64,000 bases of DNA from Neodiprion pinetum. Lineage: Eukaryota; Arthropoda; Insecta; Hymenoptera; Diprionidae. The notes beneath the pieces were generated by a model. The model had not been told where the DNA came from. It worked only from the letters and a program-made list of their open reading frames with translations, and searched no databases. The stretch is taken from contig NC_060233.1 of assembly GCF_021155775.2 (NCBI RefSeq), positions 11,410,782 through 11,474,781 of the forward strand, read 5' to 3'. The translations under genes and the position numbers were made by a program. Every line of letters begins with the position of its first letter. Position 1 is the stretch's first letter. Shown in pieces: positions 39,129 to 51,116 of the stretch.

Positions 39129-41823
39129 ATGGCTGCGCCCTTTAACTGGTACAGTCAACAGCAAGCCGACGGCAATGGCTTATGCTGTGAAGTGACGACT
39201 GAATGCAATGGGAACGAGAACACATCAAAACACACCGCTGTCACGGTGCCTCTTTGCATCCTGGCAGACGTTCAACTCCGTTTCTTATGTCCTGAGGATT
39301 TGGAGGAAGTCCGAACTTTGTGTGAAGACTGGTTTCCAATAGGTAATCGAACATACTTAATTATTCAATTATTTTTCTGTCACCCACATCTGGAAATACA
39401 CTTCCAAACTATCCGCTCCTTGCGATTATAACAAGTATTCCTTGTTCATTTGCCACTACATGCCGTTATTCTTCTTCGATGTACCAAGTTTCCCAATCAT
39501 TGCAAGGCGATGGAAGGATAAATCATACCTTGGATTAAAAAATCTTTGGCCTTTAATTCGTCATAACGTGTATCGTTCGTCGAATATAGAAATTTTTTGA
39601 CGTAACAGTATGTTGCAAATTAAATCTGTCAGAGAAACTAAAGTAACTTTGTTTTTCCATATTTCATTCTCAAAAACCAATAACTGACAACTCTTATAGT
39701 GGGATCGTAAAAGGAAATCCATTACGATTAATTTTGTACCTGCTCATCAGCAGAATACTTGGGCAAACTAAAATAAAAATTAAAATGTGAATGAAATACC
39801 AAAAATTGAAATTTGCTTAAGATATATGTTTTTAAATTGTTATTACAAAATTTTGGTTGAATTCAGAAGTCTTTTGCAGAATTATATTGGGACCGCAATT
39901 TGAATATATTCTAAAAGCTGTCATATAATAAAAGTTCATACTCATATATAGAATTCTTTTGCAGCTGACACTTAAACCTGAGCTATAAAGTCAAATTCAG
40001 ATTTTTCATTGAAAGTGCTGTTGAAAGTAGAAAAAAGGTATCCACTTTTTAGGTCGATGATTCTGAAATTAAGGCAAAGTCCTCTTCATTTTCGTCATTG
40101 AAATCTCGAACGCAATCAAATACCTAAAAAATTATATTCCATATTTCAATGGGATAAAGTTATGCTGACACTGCTTTATACACATGATAAATATTTATCA
40201 CTATACGCCGGTTGTTGAAGTGCGACAGCCTTGGGAAATACTAAACCACATTATGCTTCCTGCTCATATTTCCTTGAATTCGCAATAACAATGAATTAAA
40301 TTTTGTAGTTGTCAGTAATGAAAATGCACCAGAACATTTAAATTGCTACTGTTCGAGTAGAGTCATTGCCTTTGGCAAATTTTTTGACAACTGATGTTTT
40401 ATACACGATTCATTATTTCTAATTTAAATAAATCATTCTGGTATGCATTCTTAAAGATGAATTGGCTAGGCGTCTGAATCAGAAGTTAGCAAAAAAGAAA
40501 AAAAAAACTGTCTAAGACATCTCTAGCAATGTTATGAATGTTGTGAACAGTGATAGTGAACACGAATGAAACAACATCCCTTTTATGTAATAAAAATGAA
40601 TCTGAACAAATTTGAATAACACAAGTTATTATATCAACAATTTGAGAAAAGATTTTTATAATCGGAATGTTGCAATTGCTTAAAGTCCTATTTTTTACTA
40701 TCCGATTCTAGTGTTTTTGGCCTTACTTTCTGTACTGTAGAGTTATTCCTGCTATTTATCCCTTCTCTACAATAACATCTGAAACTAAGGTTTCAGTAGT
40801 TGAAACTAAAGCTGTTGACTATTTTAACACAGTCACGATATAGAAAATCTCTTTTGAGAGCGTAATTCAGTCACAATTGCAACTTTGATACCGATTGAAT
40901 GAAAATGGAAACCTGAAGTTTTTAAATCCGACAAAACTAACCGGGTATCATGTTTGATCATTATTATAACATTTTGATGATACATTTGAAAGAAATTGCC
41001 ATTTTGCAACTTAAGAATGATGTTTACAAAAACTCAGACAATTCCATAGTTATGAAATATGAAAATAAGAAAATAAATTCTTTGAAAATGCATATCTGCG
41101 TTATAGCTATGAAGTTCAATGATCATATACTTTTCACTCTGTTGTTAGAATCGAGTCTGTACAAGCTTTTACCTATCTCTATTCCTAATCCAAATTTGCA
41201 AACAGCATCTGTCACCATTATTAATAATTTCGACGTTTAATTCAGATTACCCATACACCTGGTACGAGGAGATAACCAGTTCGTCACGATTTTACGCGCT
41301 GGCAGCGGTGTACGGAGGAGTGATAATAGGATTGATAGTAGCGGAGATAAAACCTTACTGGAAAGTGAACAAAGAAGATCGTGGTATTTTGTGCTCTAGT
41401 CTCGACGACGAATCGCTTGTCGGATATATATTAAGTTTAGGGGTAAGACGTGCCTACAGACGAAATGGCATAGCTTCGCTCCTCCTGGAGCAATTGTTGG
41501 CACACGTTACGGCACCCGAACGCTCGACAGTCAAGGTGGTGTTTTTACATGTGTTGTCAAGCAACGCACCAGCGATACTATTCTATCAAAGATGCCATTT
41601 TCGGCTCCACAGCTTTCTACCTTATTACTACTCTATCCATGGCAAGTGTAAAGACGGCTTTACTTACGTTCTCTACGTAAACGGAGGCCATGCTCCATGG
41701 GGATTATGGGACTGGATGCGCCATGTGGCTGGAGCCATTGTGAGTCTCGGACCCTGCAGAGTGCCGCACTGGATATGGCAGAGACTGCTCTGGGCGGCGA
41801 CTCTTCTTTCATACCATAGATGA
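39129..41823 (+). CDS. NAA60: N-alpha-acetyltransferase 60 (NatF)
   Basis: Two exons, 39129-39342 and 41246-41823, give 263 residues; the 1.9-kb intron has a GGTAATC donor and TTCAG acceptor in matching phase. NAA60 acetylates N-termini of membrane proteins facing the cytosol and sits on the Golgi. The GNAT fold starts at about residue 45 (VQLRFLCPEDLEEVRTLCEDWFP) and continues with DYPYTWYEEITS and FYALAAVYGGVIIGLIVAEIK. The acetyl-CoA loop is VRRAYRRNGIASLLLEQ, followed by LHVLSSNAPAILFYQRCHF and LPYYYSIHGKCKDGFTYVLY. The C-terminal tail with WIWQRLLWAATLL is hydrophobic, fitting the amphipathic helices that anchor the family to membranes. Compared with the human protein it has about 25 extra residues at the N-terminus. 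The intron contains a partial family A repeat. Confidence 0.95.
40519..40735 (+). repeat. Family A repeat, left arm only
   Basis: Inside the NAA60 intron. It has ATCTCTAGCAATG, GAACACGAATGAAACAACAT, ATGAATCTGAACAAATTTGA and ACAATTTGAGAAAAGATTTT, in the order seen in the left arms of the other copies. No right arm is seen downstream. Confidence 0.5.
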
Positions 41824-41865
41824 TACCAGCTTGTTTAAACCGTTACCATAGTATCTGTATTCAGC

Positions 41866-42562
41866 ATCATCCCTGGTGAAAAAAATTCTCAGAAATTTTT
41901 CAGATATATACATGATGTTTTCGAGCAATTTAGACAGAAATATTCTGTGGCCTATATATTTCTAGAAATGTTTGAATTATTCGAACAATGTCTGAGGAGC
42001 TCCAAGAAATTCTAGTGAACTTCTTGGAAAAACACTCACATTCTTTCGAAACTTCATTCTATAATGAAAATCTAAAAAACTCCTGAGTTTTCAAGTGTCT
42101 GATTATTTCTGATCAAGTCAAAATTCATATTTTTCAAGAACTTTATCTTTTATCAAGCATCTGAAGTAATCATAATCCTGGTATTTCTGTCAATTTATTA
42201 ACGGTACTGCATTATAGAAAACTAGAATAAATTTGTTAAAAAAAATTGGAGAATTTTTAAGAATTAGTTAAGATTAATTTTTGTCAAATGAAACTGAAAA
42301 AATCTGAGGATATGTGTAAAATAATGTTTCCAATAAAACTAAAATTATGATAAATTTTCAAAAATCTTCAAGATGCATCAAGGTTTTACCATAAATCTAT
42401 TGAAACTAATTTTTTCTACGTAAAAATTGAGATATTTCAACAAAATTCCTACAAATTATTAAATTTTGTCAGAAGTTCTCCAGAAAAACTGAGAAACTGT
42501 CGAAGATGCATATTTTGAGTAAATCTGAAAGTTTCTGCAAATAATTTTCACCAGGGATGATA
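41866..42562. mobile_element. MITE-like element (family C), intact
   Basis: Starts 43 bases after the NAA60 stop. The terminal inverted repeats ATCATCCCTGGTGAAAA and TTTTCACCAGGGATGAT are perfect over 17 bases. The roughly 700-bp AT-rich interior repeats TTCTAGAAAT/TCAGAAAT words and has no ORF. Its right 200 bases align with the region flanking the retroelement in Rad50 intron 7. NAA60 transcripts probably read through it as 3' UTR. Confidence 0.75.
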
Positions 42563-42671
42563 TACTTCGTTGAAAGTGGGGGAGGGGGACAGGGGGGCTA
42601 CTCTAGCTTGAGAAGATGATATACTGCCAAAAATAGTACACCAATACCATACCAAACAATTATTTATTAAC

Positions 42672-42674
42672 GTG

Positions 42675-42707
<33 letters not shown>

Positions 42708-42722
42708 CATATATATATATAT
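42672..42722. repeat. (TA)n/(CA)n microsatellite
   Basis: About 30 bases of alternating TA, a short ACACACAC interruption, then another alternating AT run. The block is nearly self-complementary. Confidence 0.9.
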
Positions 42723-44454
42723 TACCAATTACGTGGTGCCATCACGTACTATCGATAACGATTTCATTCTGCATCTAGAGGTAGCCAGATTTTCTTACTT
42801 AGCTATTAATATTTAAATTATTAACAATGTAGAGTGTAGTCTGTATTATACATGGCGTTATTATATAACAATGACGAGTAATGTTGATATTCACGCGTCG
42901 AAGTCAGGACGTTATTAATCTAAGCAAATCGTGCTTACTATTAAATTTGTATGCATGAAATTACAAAAAATTTTACATTTATTTAGTATCTACTACCCGA
43001 AAGTAGTAATCAGAGTTTCTATTGAGTCGTGCTGATGGAAAAACATGAAGAAAGAATGTCTGAATATCAACTTTATAATTGAATGAGATTGCTTGCTAAT
43101 TATAGTGCTGGTATTACAATGGATTTAGAGATCCCTTGAGGGCCTTGGTAAATTTTACCATTGATCTATACCTAATCAAATTTGTACCGTTTGTACTTTG
43201 CGTAATTTGGTATGTTTACAATAGTTTATTTAAAACAAGATAATGCACAAAAATTTCTATATTTCCTACTCTACCCTTACTGTATTACAACAACATTGAC
43301 GAACTTCTCCCAGAAGTGCAGTGAACAGATTAATGAAGCGATGGAAATGAATGTAGCTTCGTTTGTTTCTATAACGTTCAAGGTTTTTGATACGTTATCA
43401 TTACTGAATACTGATAAACACTTCTCAGAATCAATTGCGAATACACGTCAGAGGCAAATAAGCAAACAGATGGTTCAATCAGAATGTCAGAATAAGATGT
43501 GCTTGGTAGAAACAAATTTCAGCTGTGGTCAGTTCACCATTGGTTATTCAATTTAATATTTGAAATGAACAAAGTGAGTTTTTTCTCTCATTTGACTTCG
43601 CGTTATACGGCTATATGTATTCATACATGCATTACGTTTATATTTTTATAATGAAAAAAAAAAAAAAACATTGTATTTGATAAATGATAGGGAAAAGAAA
43701 TGAAATAACGTATGGTATGAGTTGGATTCGTCACTGTGGTAAGAGAATCCTGATTTTGCCACCATCGCAAATTTTACTTTCAATCAAGTCTTTGTTCACA
43801 AAAATGAAACCACTATTTCCGAGCTATTTCTATATTGAAATAAGTGTATTCTCGTGTCGCCTGATTTGTACGCACCTATACCGTACCTGACACAACTACG
43901 TACGCGTAGAAACGTTATACATATATTCGCACAGATGTACATATTGTAATAACTTTGTTTATAACGAATGACTTGAAAAATCTAATAATAATTATTATTT
44001 GCAAATGATTTTGGCTATTATATTTCATACTTGGTAGTACAAGCCGGAAGGAAGAAAATATGAATATGCCACACTGTAATAAATGATTAAATATTTATTT
44101 TCTATCATCTGTTGTATTGCTCCATTGTCATATTTATAAGGTAAATTTAATTTAGCAATAGTTGGCACTCGTTTGTGAAAATTAATTTTTTTTTTTCAAA
44201 ATTATGCGTGGCAAATCTCACATAGTAACGAAATTATAAAATATTAACTTTTCTAATCAGTTATTCTCAAATTTATTACCATTTACTTATCAATTTTGAA
44301 AACGTACTTTTTATTGAAAAACATACATGCAATAATATAAATTGTTATTACATTTGCATTAATTTTTAGGTTCATGACGTTGTATCTTACTGTCAAACGA
44401 TTATTTAACATTATTCAAATACCGAAAACTTGATTAGAATACATAGTGCGCCTA

Positions 44455-44575
44455 TGACTTGAGCAATATGACGTCGTATGGGCGATCAGTTGATAGTTTC
44501 AGCCTCGGTTACCCAAGTCTACGAATATAAACGGACAGGAAACTTCGTGCAAGTGTTTACACTTTTCTTTTACTA
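44455..44575 (+). repeat. Short dispersed repeat D, copy 1
   Basis: Located just past the stop codon of the coiled-coil gene. It shares GAGCAATATGACGTCGTATG, GGCGATCAGTTGATAGTTTC and a later TTCGTGCAAGTGTTTACAC with the copy at 47660. Confidence 0.5.
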
Positions 44576-44699
44576 CATTGAGTTCTTAGAAATTATAATG
44601 TACGTTGAAAAAGAAACTTTTATATTTGAATACGACACGATTACTATATTATATTTTCTGCCTATAGATAGCGTCTTTCATTGATTTGAATTCCAACGG

Positions 44700-47600
44700 T
44701 CAGTATAACACCTCGTTTGCTTTTGGTATCATTATCTGCTGGAGACTAGGATGGAGTTTAAAGATACGAATTAAAGAACGCATTCGGGCGCACGTGAAAT
44801 CTGATGGTGTTTGCAAATGCTCGATACCATCCTCGCCGATAACTTTAAACATCTGTCCGCTGTCTTCAAAATTGACACTCACGTTATCCGCCATCTTCAA
44901 ATGATTCCTAATGCCGTTCATTTTACTGGAATGAATCTGAAACATGGAGAAATTGATACCGTTGCGAACTTGTATTTAAATTTCTCTTTTCGTGAATAAT
45001 TACCGAAGCATTATCTTGTGCACGATTAATGTGTGCTGACTGCAGAGATGACGTTTCACTAGCACGATTCATTATGGATATAGATTTAGTCAATTTTTGA
45101 TCCAAGATTGTGTATTCCGGAGCTACCGCTGGAATTGTATCCGCTACTGAATTATTTCTTAAAGAACTCTCCGATGTATTTGAGGATAATATGGAAGCCC
45201 TGCTATTGTCCATAGTATTCTGCAATCGATCGTAATTATTTAAACGTGTTCGATGAGTGAATATAAATTAAAACCCTACCAGGTTACAAGGCTTCTGGTT
45301 TTTCATTTCCATTATAAAACGCGAGCCTTCTGCAGCCAACTGTAACATTGTCTTCGTCATCGGTTCGTTTTTCTCGCGAAAATCAGATCGAACGTACAAA
45401 GTTTGATCCAAAAAGCAAAACGGCAGCGAATCGTAGCTATTCAGAGATATTATCGACGCCTTTCGAACCTTATCAACAATATACTCTTTGTTCGAGCATA
45501 AATCAATTTCTGATTTAACAATTGAGGACATCAGCTGTTCTTTTGTACAATGAAGTTTTGGCTGCAGCTGAAATTAAACGTTTCACATTAAGCATTTAAT
45601 TGCGATTTTCAGGATGGTATTAATAAGTTCATGATGCTTCATCATTGTAATAATTTTGCAATCACAAAGCAAAATATATTGTGTTATTAAGAAAAAATAG
45701 ACCCTAAGATCCTTACATTAGGAATAAGCTCCATAGGTAACCACCTCTCTCCAGAGGGATCGATGATTTCCACAATATCAAATTGAGGAGTAGCATATGT
45801 CTGGAATGTCTCAGACTCTTCCTTTTCGGGTTCTGTTTGTTTACGTAGTTTATCGTCAGCTTCTAGTATCAATAATGATTCAAGCGAAAGTAAAAATTCT
45901 GCCTGTCCCGGTACAGCTCGAAGTGCAAAGTTAATGAACTTTTGGAATTCTCGTACAACTTCTATTAGTTTATTTTCCCATAACTTGTCGTTAGTTGCCT
46001 TAGCCGCAGTTTCGGTTTTCATTAATTGAAGAATATCGTTTGCTTCTATCACCATATTCTTCAGAGCTTGGATTTGTTTCTGTAAATTGAAGTAACGAAA
46101 GATTTCGTAAAGTTCTCCTATGCTCAGTTTAATATGTTTACACAATTAAGTACATTAGTTTTTCGATCTACAAAGTAAATGATAGAATTCAAAATAATTA
46201 AAGATGTCATCTGGCTGCAGGAAATATGCTGCACTAACTTAGCTATCGTATTTAAATATAAAAGTTGTTTTTCAAAGTATATTTTACTCTGTATTAGCGC
46301 CATATGACAAAAAAAAAGTATAACCGCTTATAAGAAAGATTCTACTCCTGTAAATTGACGAGATTTATCTAAAACCGTGACTGAAACGATCAGCTGATCA
46401 CCCAGTACGATGCCATATTGATCTAACCACGCCCTTTCTTCTTCAGACCCCAATAAGGTCAGACGACGTACCAATGCAACAAAATTCGTGTGTTCATCAT
46501 ACTTTAAGATTATTGCTTTTTATTGAGTAGACAACACAGAAACGAAATTTCCCACAAACCTCGAAACCTAGATGAATTGCATGCTTTTCGGAACTGGCGC
46601 GCATACGCTCCAAGCACAGAACATAGGTAACATCCGCAAAATTTTGCATCTCGAGCTCATGTCGCTGTACTTGCAAAGCCTCATTCTTATTTCGTTCCAT
46701 TTCTTTCATTTTTACATCCGTCTTTGCACGCTCACGTCTGAGCATAAATGTAAAAAAAAAATCAGTTTATGTAAAGAGAAAAAATGCATGCTCCATTTTT
46801 AAGTTGAAAAATATATGGACAATTCTGTATTCAAAAATTTCGGATTTAAATCAATTGAAGAAAAATTCAATAATTCTTCGCTACATTCCTCAATTCGAAA
46901 TATTTAAAAACGAATGTCGTGAATCAGTCATTCGATTAGTTGAATCAATCAATGTACCTGATAATTTCGTTAAAATCAGCAACCATATTTTCTTTCTGTA
47001 TGCGTATGGAATGCTCGAAGTTTTCATAAATAGAAGTGACGACGTAACTTATTTCATCGCGTAACTTCTTCAACATCATTTTCGTCACTTCAATCCTCTC
47101 TCTAATTACCACCTTTTGCATCGATTTAGAGCATTTTTGAAAAGCTTCTGCGAGAGCAATCTAAAATACGAAAGTAAGATTGAAAATTACCATAATTTAA
47201 AAATCCTCATAAGATTTTCTTTTATTGCAAAGTTAATAATAGTTTTTTAGAAATAGTTCGTTTTAAATCGGACATGAAATCGGGCAATCGCAAAAGTAAG
47301 TTTTCCAATAAGTTAAGTAAAATTATGAGAAACTAATATTGGTAATTATTACGATAGATGTAATTGTAACCTGGAGGTCCTGCTTAAACTCCTCTTGCAA
47401 GTTTTGTATGTATTTCTCATACTTTAGTTGAAGTTCTTGTTCCGCGAGTTGTATAGCTCTTCGTTTTTCGGCCTCAAACATATTGCGGGTGTCTTTGTTA
47501 TCCTCCTCGTACTTCTTAACCATTTTGTCGTACAACTCATGTTCATATTTTTCCATCGCCTGTTTACCTATTGCTTCATGATCATTTGACGAAAGTTTTA

Positions 47601-48294
47601 ATATGGTTGACTATTTCAAGATTTCGAATTTTGAATATTGTCGGCGGGTGAATTAGGTCCTAAATATGGACGTGGTTGGGGCAATATGGCACCGAAAGTG
47701 GTGATCAGCTGATCATTTTAGATAACGTTAACAAATGTCAAGATACAGAAGATATCGTGCAAGCTGTTAGACTTTCGTTGCCTGATGTTAAGTTAGTCTA
47801 GAGTAAAACATGCGAGGAAACACTGCTTTTACAATTAAATACGACCCCGTTAAGGTGGTATTACGACTTCCACCAGATGGCCGCTTCTGAATTTCCCGAA
47901 GATTAGTTAAATGATTACAAAAACTGATCTATCGTTTAGTCGCACAGCCCCATCACTTACCTAAAATTCCTTGGTGAGTACATGCTTTGATGCATTTATT
48001 CGTTAACGGAGGTACAAGAGCAACTTTTTGAATCAATTGGTCACTAGGTGATATCCAGAGCTCTTCACGTGGTCCTTTTAGTGGAGGTATCACACCCAAT
48101 AACTTTCTCGAATCTGGATGACCGTGGTCAAAAAACACTTGTGCCATCGACGATCCCATGCGTTCACGTATCTCCGCCTGTACTGGAACTTCATCTTTTA
48201 TCACCATTTCTAACCGTCGGTATTTCGGATTTGTACGAACTGCAACGTATTTCATCCGTGAAAAATTCAATTTCCCAAATACAGTAGTTTTCAT
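44700..48294 (-). CDS. Coiled-coil protein similar to vertebrate C6orf163
   Basis: Eight exons join in frame: 48294-47961, 47567-47371, 47160-46958, 46737-46560, 46079-45717, 45567-45280, 45219-45004, 44936-44700, giving 671 residues. The start is the first ATG of exon 1; an upstream non-coding exon is possible. After a 110-residue N-terminal part comes a long charged coiled coil (about residues 112-310; KQAMEKYEHEL, EAEKRRAIQLAEQE, NLQEEFKQDLQ). A conserved block REFQKFINFALRAVPGQAEFLL follows. That block and the coiled coil resemble C6orf163, an uncharacterised vertebrate protein. The insect protein is about twice as long, with an extra C-terminal third ending MIPKANEVLY. No signal peptide or membrane segment is seen. 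The exon model is solid; the ortholog call rests on memory and is tentative. Confidence 0.72.
46380..46450 (-). repeat. Short dispersed repeat D, copy 2
   Basis: In the intron between exons 4 and 5 of the coiled-coil gene. On the minus strand it reads CGTGGTTAGATCAATATGGC, then GGGTGATCAGCTGATCGTTT. The palindrome GATCAGCTGATC is shared with copy 3. Confidence 0.55.
47660..47785 (+). repeat. Short dispersed repeat D, copy 3
   Basis: In intron 1 of the coiled-coil gene. It reads GACGTGGTTGGGGCAATATG, then GTGGTGATCAGCTGATCATT, and later TATCGTGCAAGCTGTTAGAC, aligning with copies 1 and 2. Confidence 0.55.
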
Positions 48295-51116
48295 TCTTCA
48301 GGCTCGATTATTAGTCAATAAAGAGGCTTGTATATTTCCCATAGCAAAAAACGTCCGATTAAGAAGAAATCCTAAAATCACCTAGACAGTTTCAGCACTC
48401 AAAAAAAATTGCCTAGCATTTTCAAAAGTGGATAACTGTAAGCACGGATTTCTTGTGAGTCGGATTCCAGTCGAATCGCTAATCCGATTCGAATTACATT
48501 TGCACGGGACCCGGTTGTTATCCCAAAGATGTATCAACCGGGGTTTCAACGTAATCACACTCCCTGTTTCGAAACAGCAGTCGCCACAACTTGGTTACTT
48601 TCGTTTTGAGATTATGCAAATAGCTTTGCGGAACAATGCAATGATTTTATTTTTTTACCTGTCCAGTATCTCATTTTCTTTTTCTCAATACCACTTACAT
48701 AAAGTTATGATCATTCTTCAAAAAATTATACGGCTTTCCGAAATACTATGAGTAACATTGGTGATTTCATTATGTCAATAACAGTAGAGGCTAATTTAGT
48801 AAGATTACTTCATCATCGGAAATATCAGGCTAAGTATCACTGTGTGATCATGCATCATGCAAGAAAGCGACGAGCTTTTCGGCAGAAACCGGTTCGTTAT
48901 TAGTTGGAATACTGAATTTAGCGTACTTACACATTTTGCTTCCGGTCAAAACAATTTTGTAATCATCACATATGAAGTTTATACAGAAATGAAGGCTATT
49001 GAGTTAATCATATTATTAAACGTATTCAATTTCGTTGTGATTACATTATGGCACTATATTTTTAACCTTTTCTCCAGATAGGTTTGACACTTGATAGATT
49101 TAAGGCGCCATGCAACTGCAATTATTCAGCTTACCGCCAAAACTGTAGAAATTATTTAATTAGGCCTGCGTAAAGTGAGTAGAAACTAGTGTACTGTGAG
49201 AAATGAATGAATAGAAAAAAAATGCAACACTGATTCGAGTGCCATGAAATTACATTGCAGCTCGAATGACAAACTTAGACTGATCATTGTTCCAAGTAAC
49301 AAATACGCCTGGAACAATACGTTCACAGCCAATTTCAGATAGTACTAGAACAATATTGAAGGATGAAAAATGTTAATTGGAATCTAGAAAAATAAACCTA
49401 TTTGTGTGAGATTTCTAACATTGTGTTTTGCACATATTGCTTCGCGTAGTCATTTATGGTGAAAACACTCTAATAAAATCAGCCCGTAGAATTTTTTCGG
49501 TTTTTTTATTATCATTCGATTAACTCTAAAACTACTCGACTGAACAGATTCGGAATCATAACAGTCCAAGTTGATATAAGAGGACCCAGACATCCTTCTA
49601 AAAATGGTCGGAGCGGTTTGGCTGGGGATCTCTAGACCCCGAAACGTGAAAACCAAGTGAAATCTGAGCTTTTCATTTTTAAGGTGATTATAATAAATTC
49701 TCTCCTTAGAAAACCGGGAAGTTAAAAACTATAAAAAGATTAAATAATACGTTACCACAGGTTTTTATACAACAATTGCGTAACAATTTGAAATATATGT
49801 AGTTCTATAATTCATCTTGCTTCGCCCATTTCGGATAAATTGTGAATCAACTAATTAAATGATTCTTTGTGTTCGTTCAATTTCGAATATTTGACAAATA
49901 GAGAAATGGGGGAATACCCTTTCAACCCGCCAATCGCGTCCGTGGCGAACATCAATCAGTGCCACACGTGATCAATTGTATTTATCTTTATAAGCCGTAT
50001 GGCTAGCAACAGTGGCTTATCAGTTTGGTGGAGGCACTTCAAGTCAATGAATCCGACGCCCCATTGGCCCTTTCCGTTCGACTGAGACCATGATTAGTCG
50101 AATACCTGGGGCATAGTGCGCGTGGCGAAAAGGCGGTGCGACTGCGACAGAAGGATCAACGAACAGCAAGAGCTGTCAACGGAGTTTCAAAAATTATCTT
50201 ATCTGTGTAGAGGGTGATTTACTTTGGTACAAGTTTCATTTTGGTTTACAGACGCTACTTATAAAGTTTATTTCACAGTTAGACGCTATCGAAAAGTATG
50301 CGCATAGTACATTGCACGTGAAATCAGGTATACCCGCCGTTTACAATGCAGAATTGGTTAAGTATTGTCGGTCGAAAACTTTGCTCCAACAACGATAACA
50401 AGCAGGTGCAAAAAATTCACTGTATCTTTCGGAAATAACATAACAGCTATTGATTGAACACACGCACAGTAAGTACCTGAAACATTCATTATTATCAATA
50501 ATACCACCTATTTGGGTAAATCCCAAGTAGTAACGAACTTCGATCTGTCATCAAATTGTTAAACACTTCCATTCGTAAATTCTGCTAAGGATTAGTTTTG
50601 TTGTTGAATCACATACGAATTAAATGTTCAAAACTCAGTAATAAGATTTATAAATATCGTTAGATTTATAAATGAGATTAGATCGTATTGAATAGTATTT
50701 GTCAGTTTTTTACGAGACTTGAAAAACTGGTTATTCCGACGCCTGAAGTTGATGAAAGAATTATTCTCATATGAGCGATAATAGCTGAAATGAAAACATA
50801 GCCAATTCAAGGTAATTTACAATAAATACGATGCAACGTGTGTTAGAATTTTGGAATGAAAAATTTTCCCTCCGTTTTGATAATAATGTGTAAAGTGAAA
50901 GAATTGAATAACTTGGGTTAGCAAATAATTGAGAATCGATTAACTGACCACTATTTTTTTTTTTTTCTTTGTTTTTGTGATTAAATTGAAACTTGATCAT
51001 TGTTCATTAACTAGCATTGTTTCTATTACTAGGGTCAAGCAGCCGCAGAAATAATTTATATAAGAGCATGTATATTCTGAATCCAGAAAGAAAGGTGTAT
51101 TAAAGAGAATATTATA
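48295..51116. other. Intergenic region between two divergent genes
   Basis: No gene is supported in this 2.8-kb gap. A GC-richer island at about 49910-50180 includes CACACGTGATC and a TATAAG box near 49990. It is the best candidate for a promoter or non-coding first exon of the downstream TPR-RRM gene. A 68-codon minus-strand ORF at 49450-49656 has no recognisable domain. Confidence 0.4.

Larger units (their letters stand above)
42563..44699. other. Intergenic region 3' of NAA60
   Basis: No supported gene. It holds a G-rich run at 42577-42598 (three runs of five or more G on the plus strand) and a TA/CA microsatellite. Several AATAAA-like signals occur, for example near 44079. A 114-codon open stretch at 43212-43556 has no recognisable domain and sits in AT-rich DNA; it may be chance or NAA60 3' UTR. 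Confidence 0.4.

Noticed and set aside
42577..42598. Possible G-quadruplex
   Set aside because: Only three clear G runs; a fourth would need splitting one run, so it was mentioned only as a G-rich tract.
43212..43556. 114-codon plus-strand open stretch downstream of NAA60
   Set aside because: AT-rich, no recognisable motif, and no neighbouring exon; more likely 3' UTR or chance.
46360..46495. Possible extra exon of the coiled-coil gene
   Set aside because: Exon 4 joins exon 5 directly in phase and in the order of the related protein; this interval matches dispersed repeat D instead.
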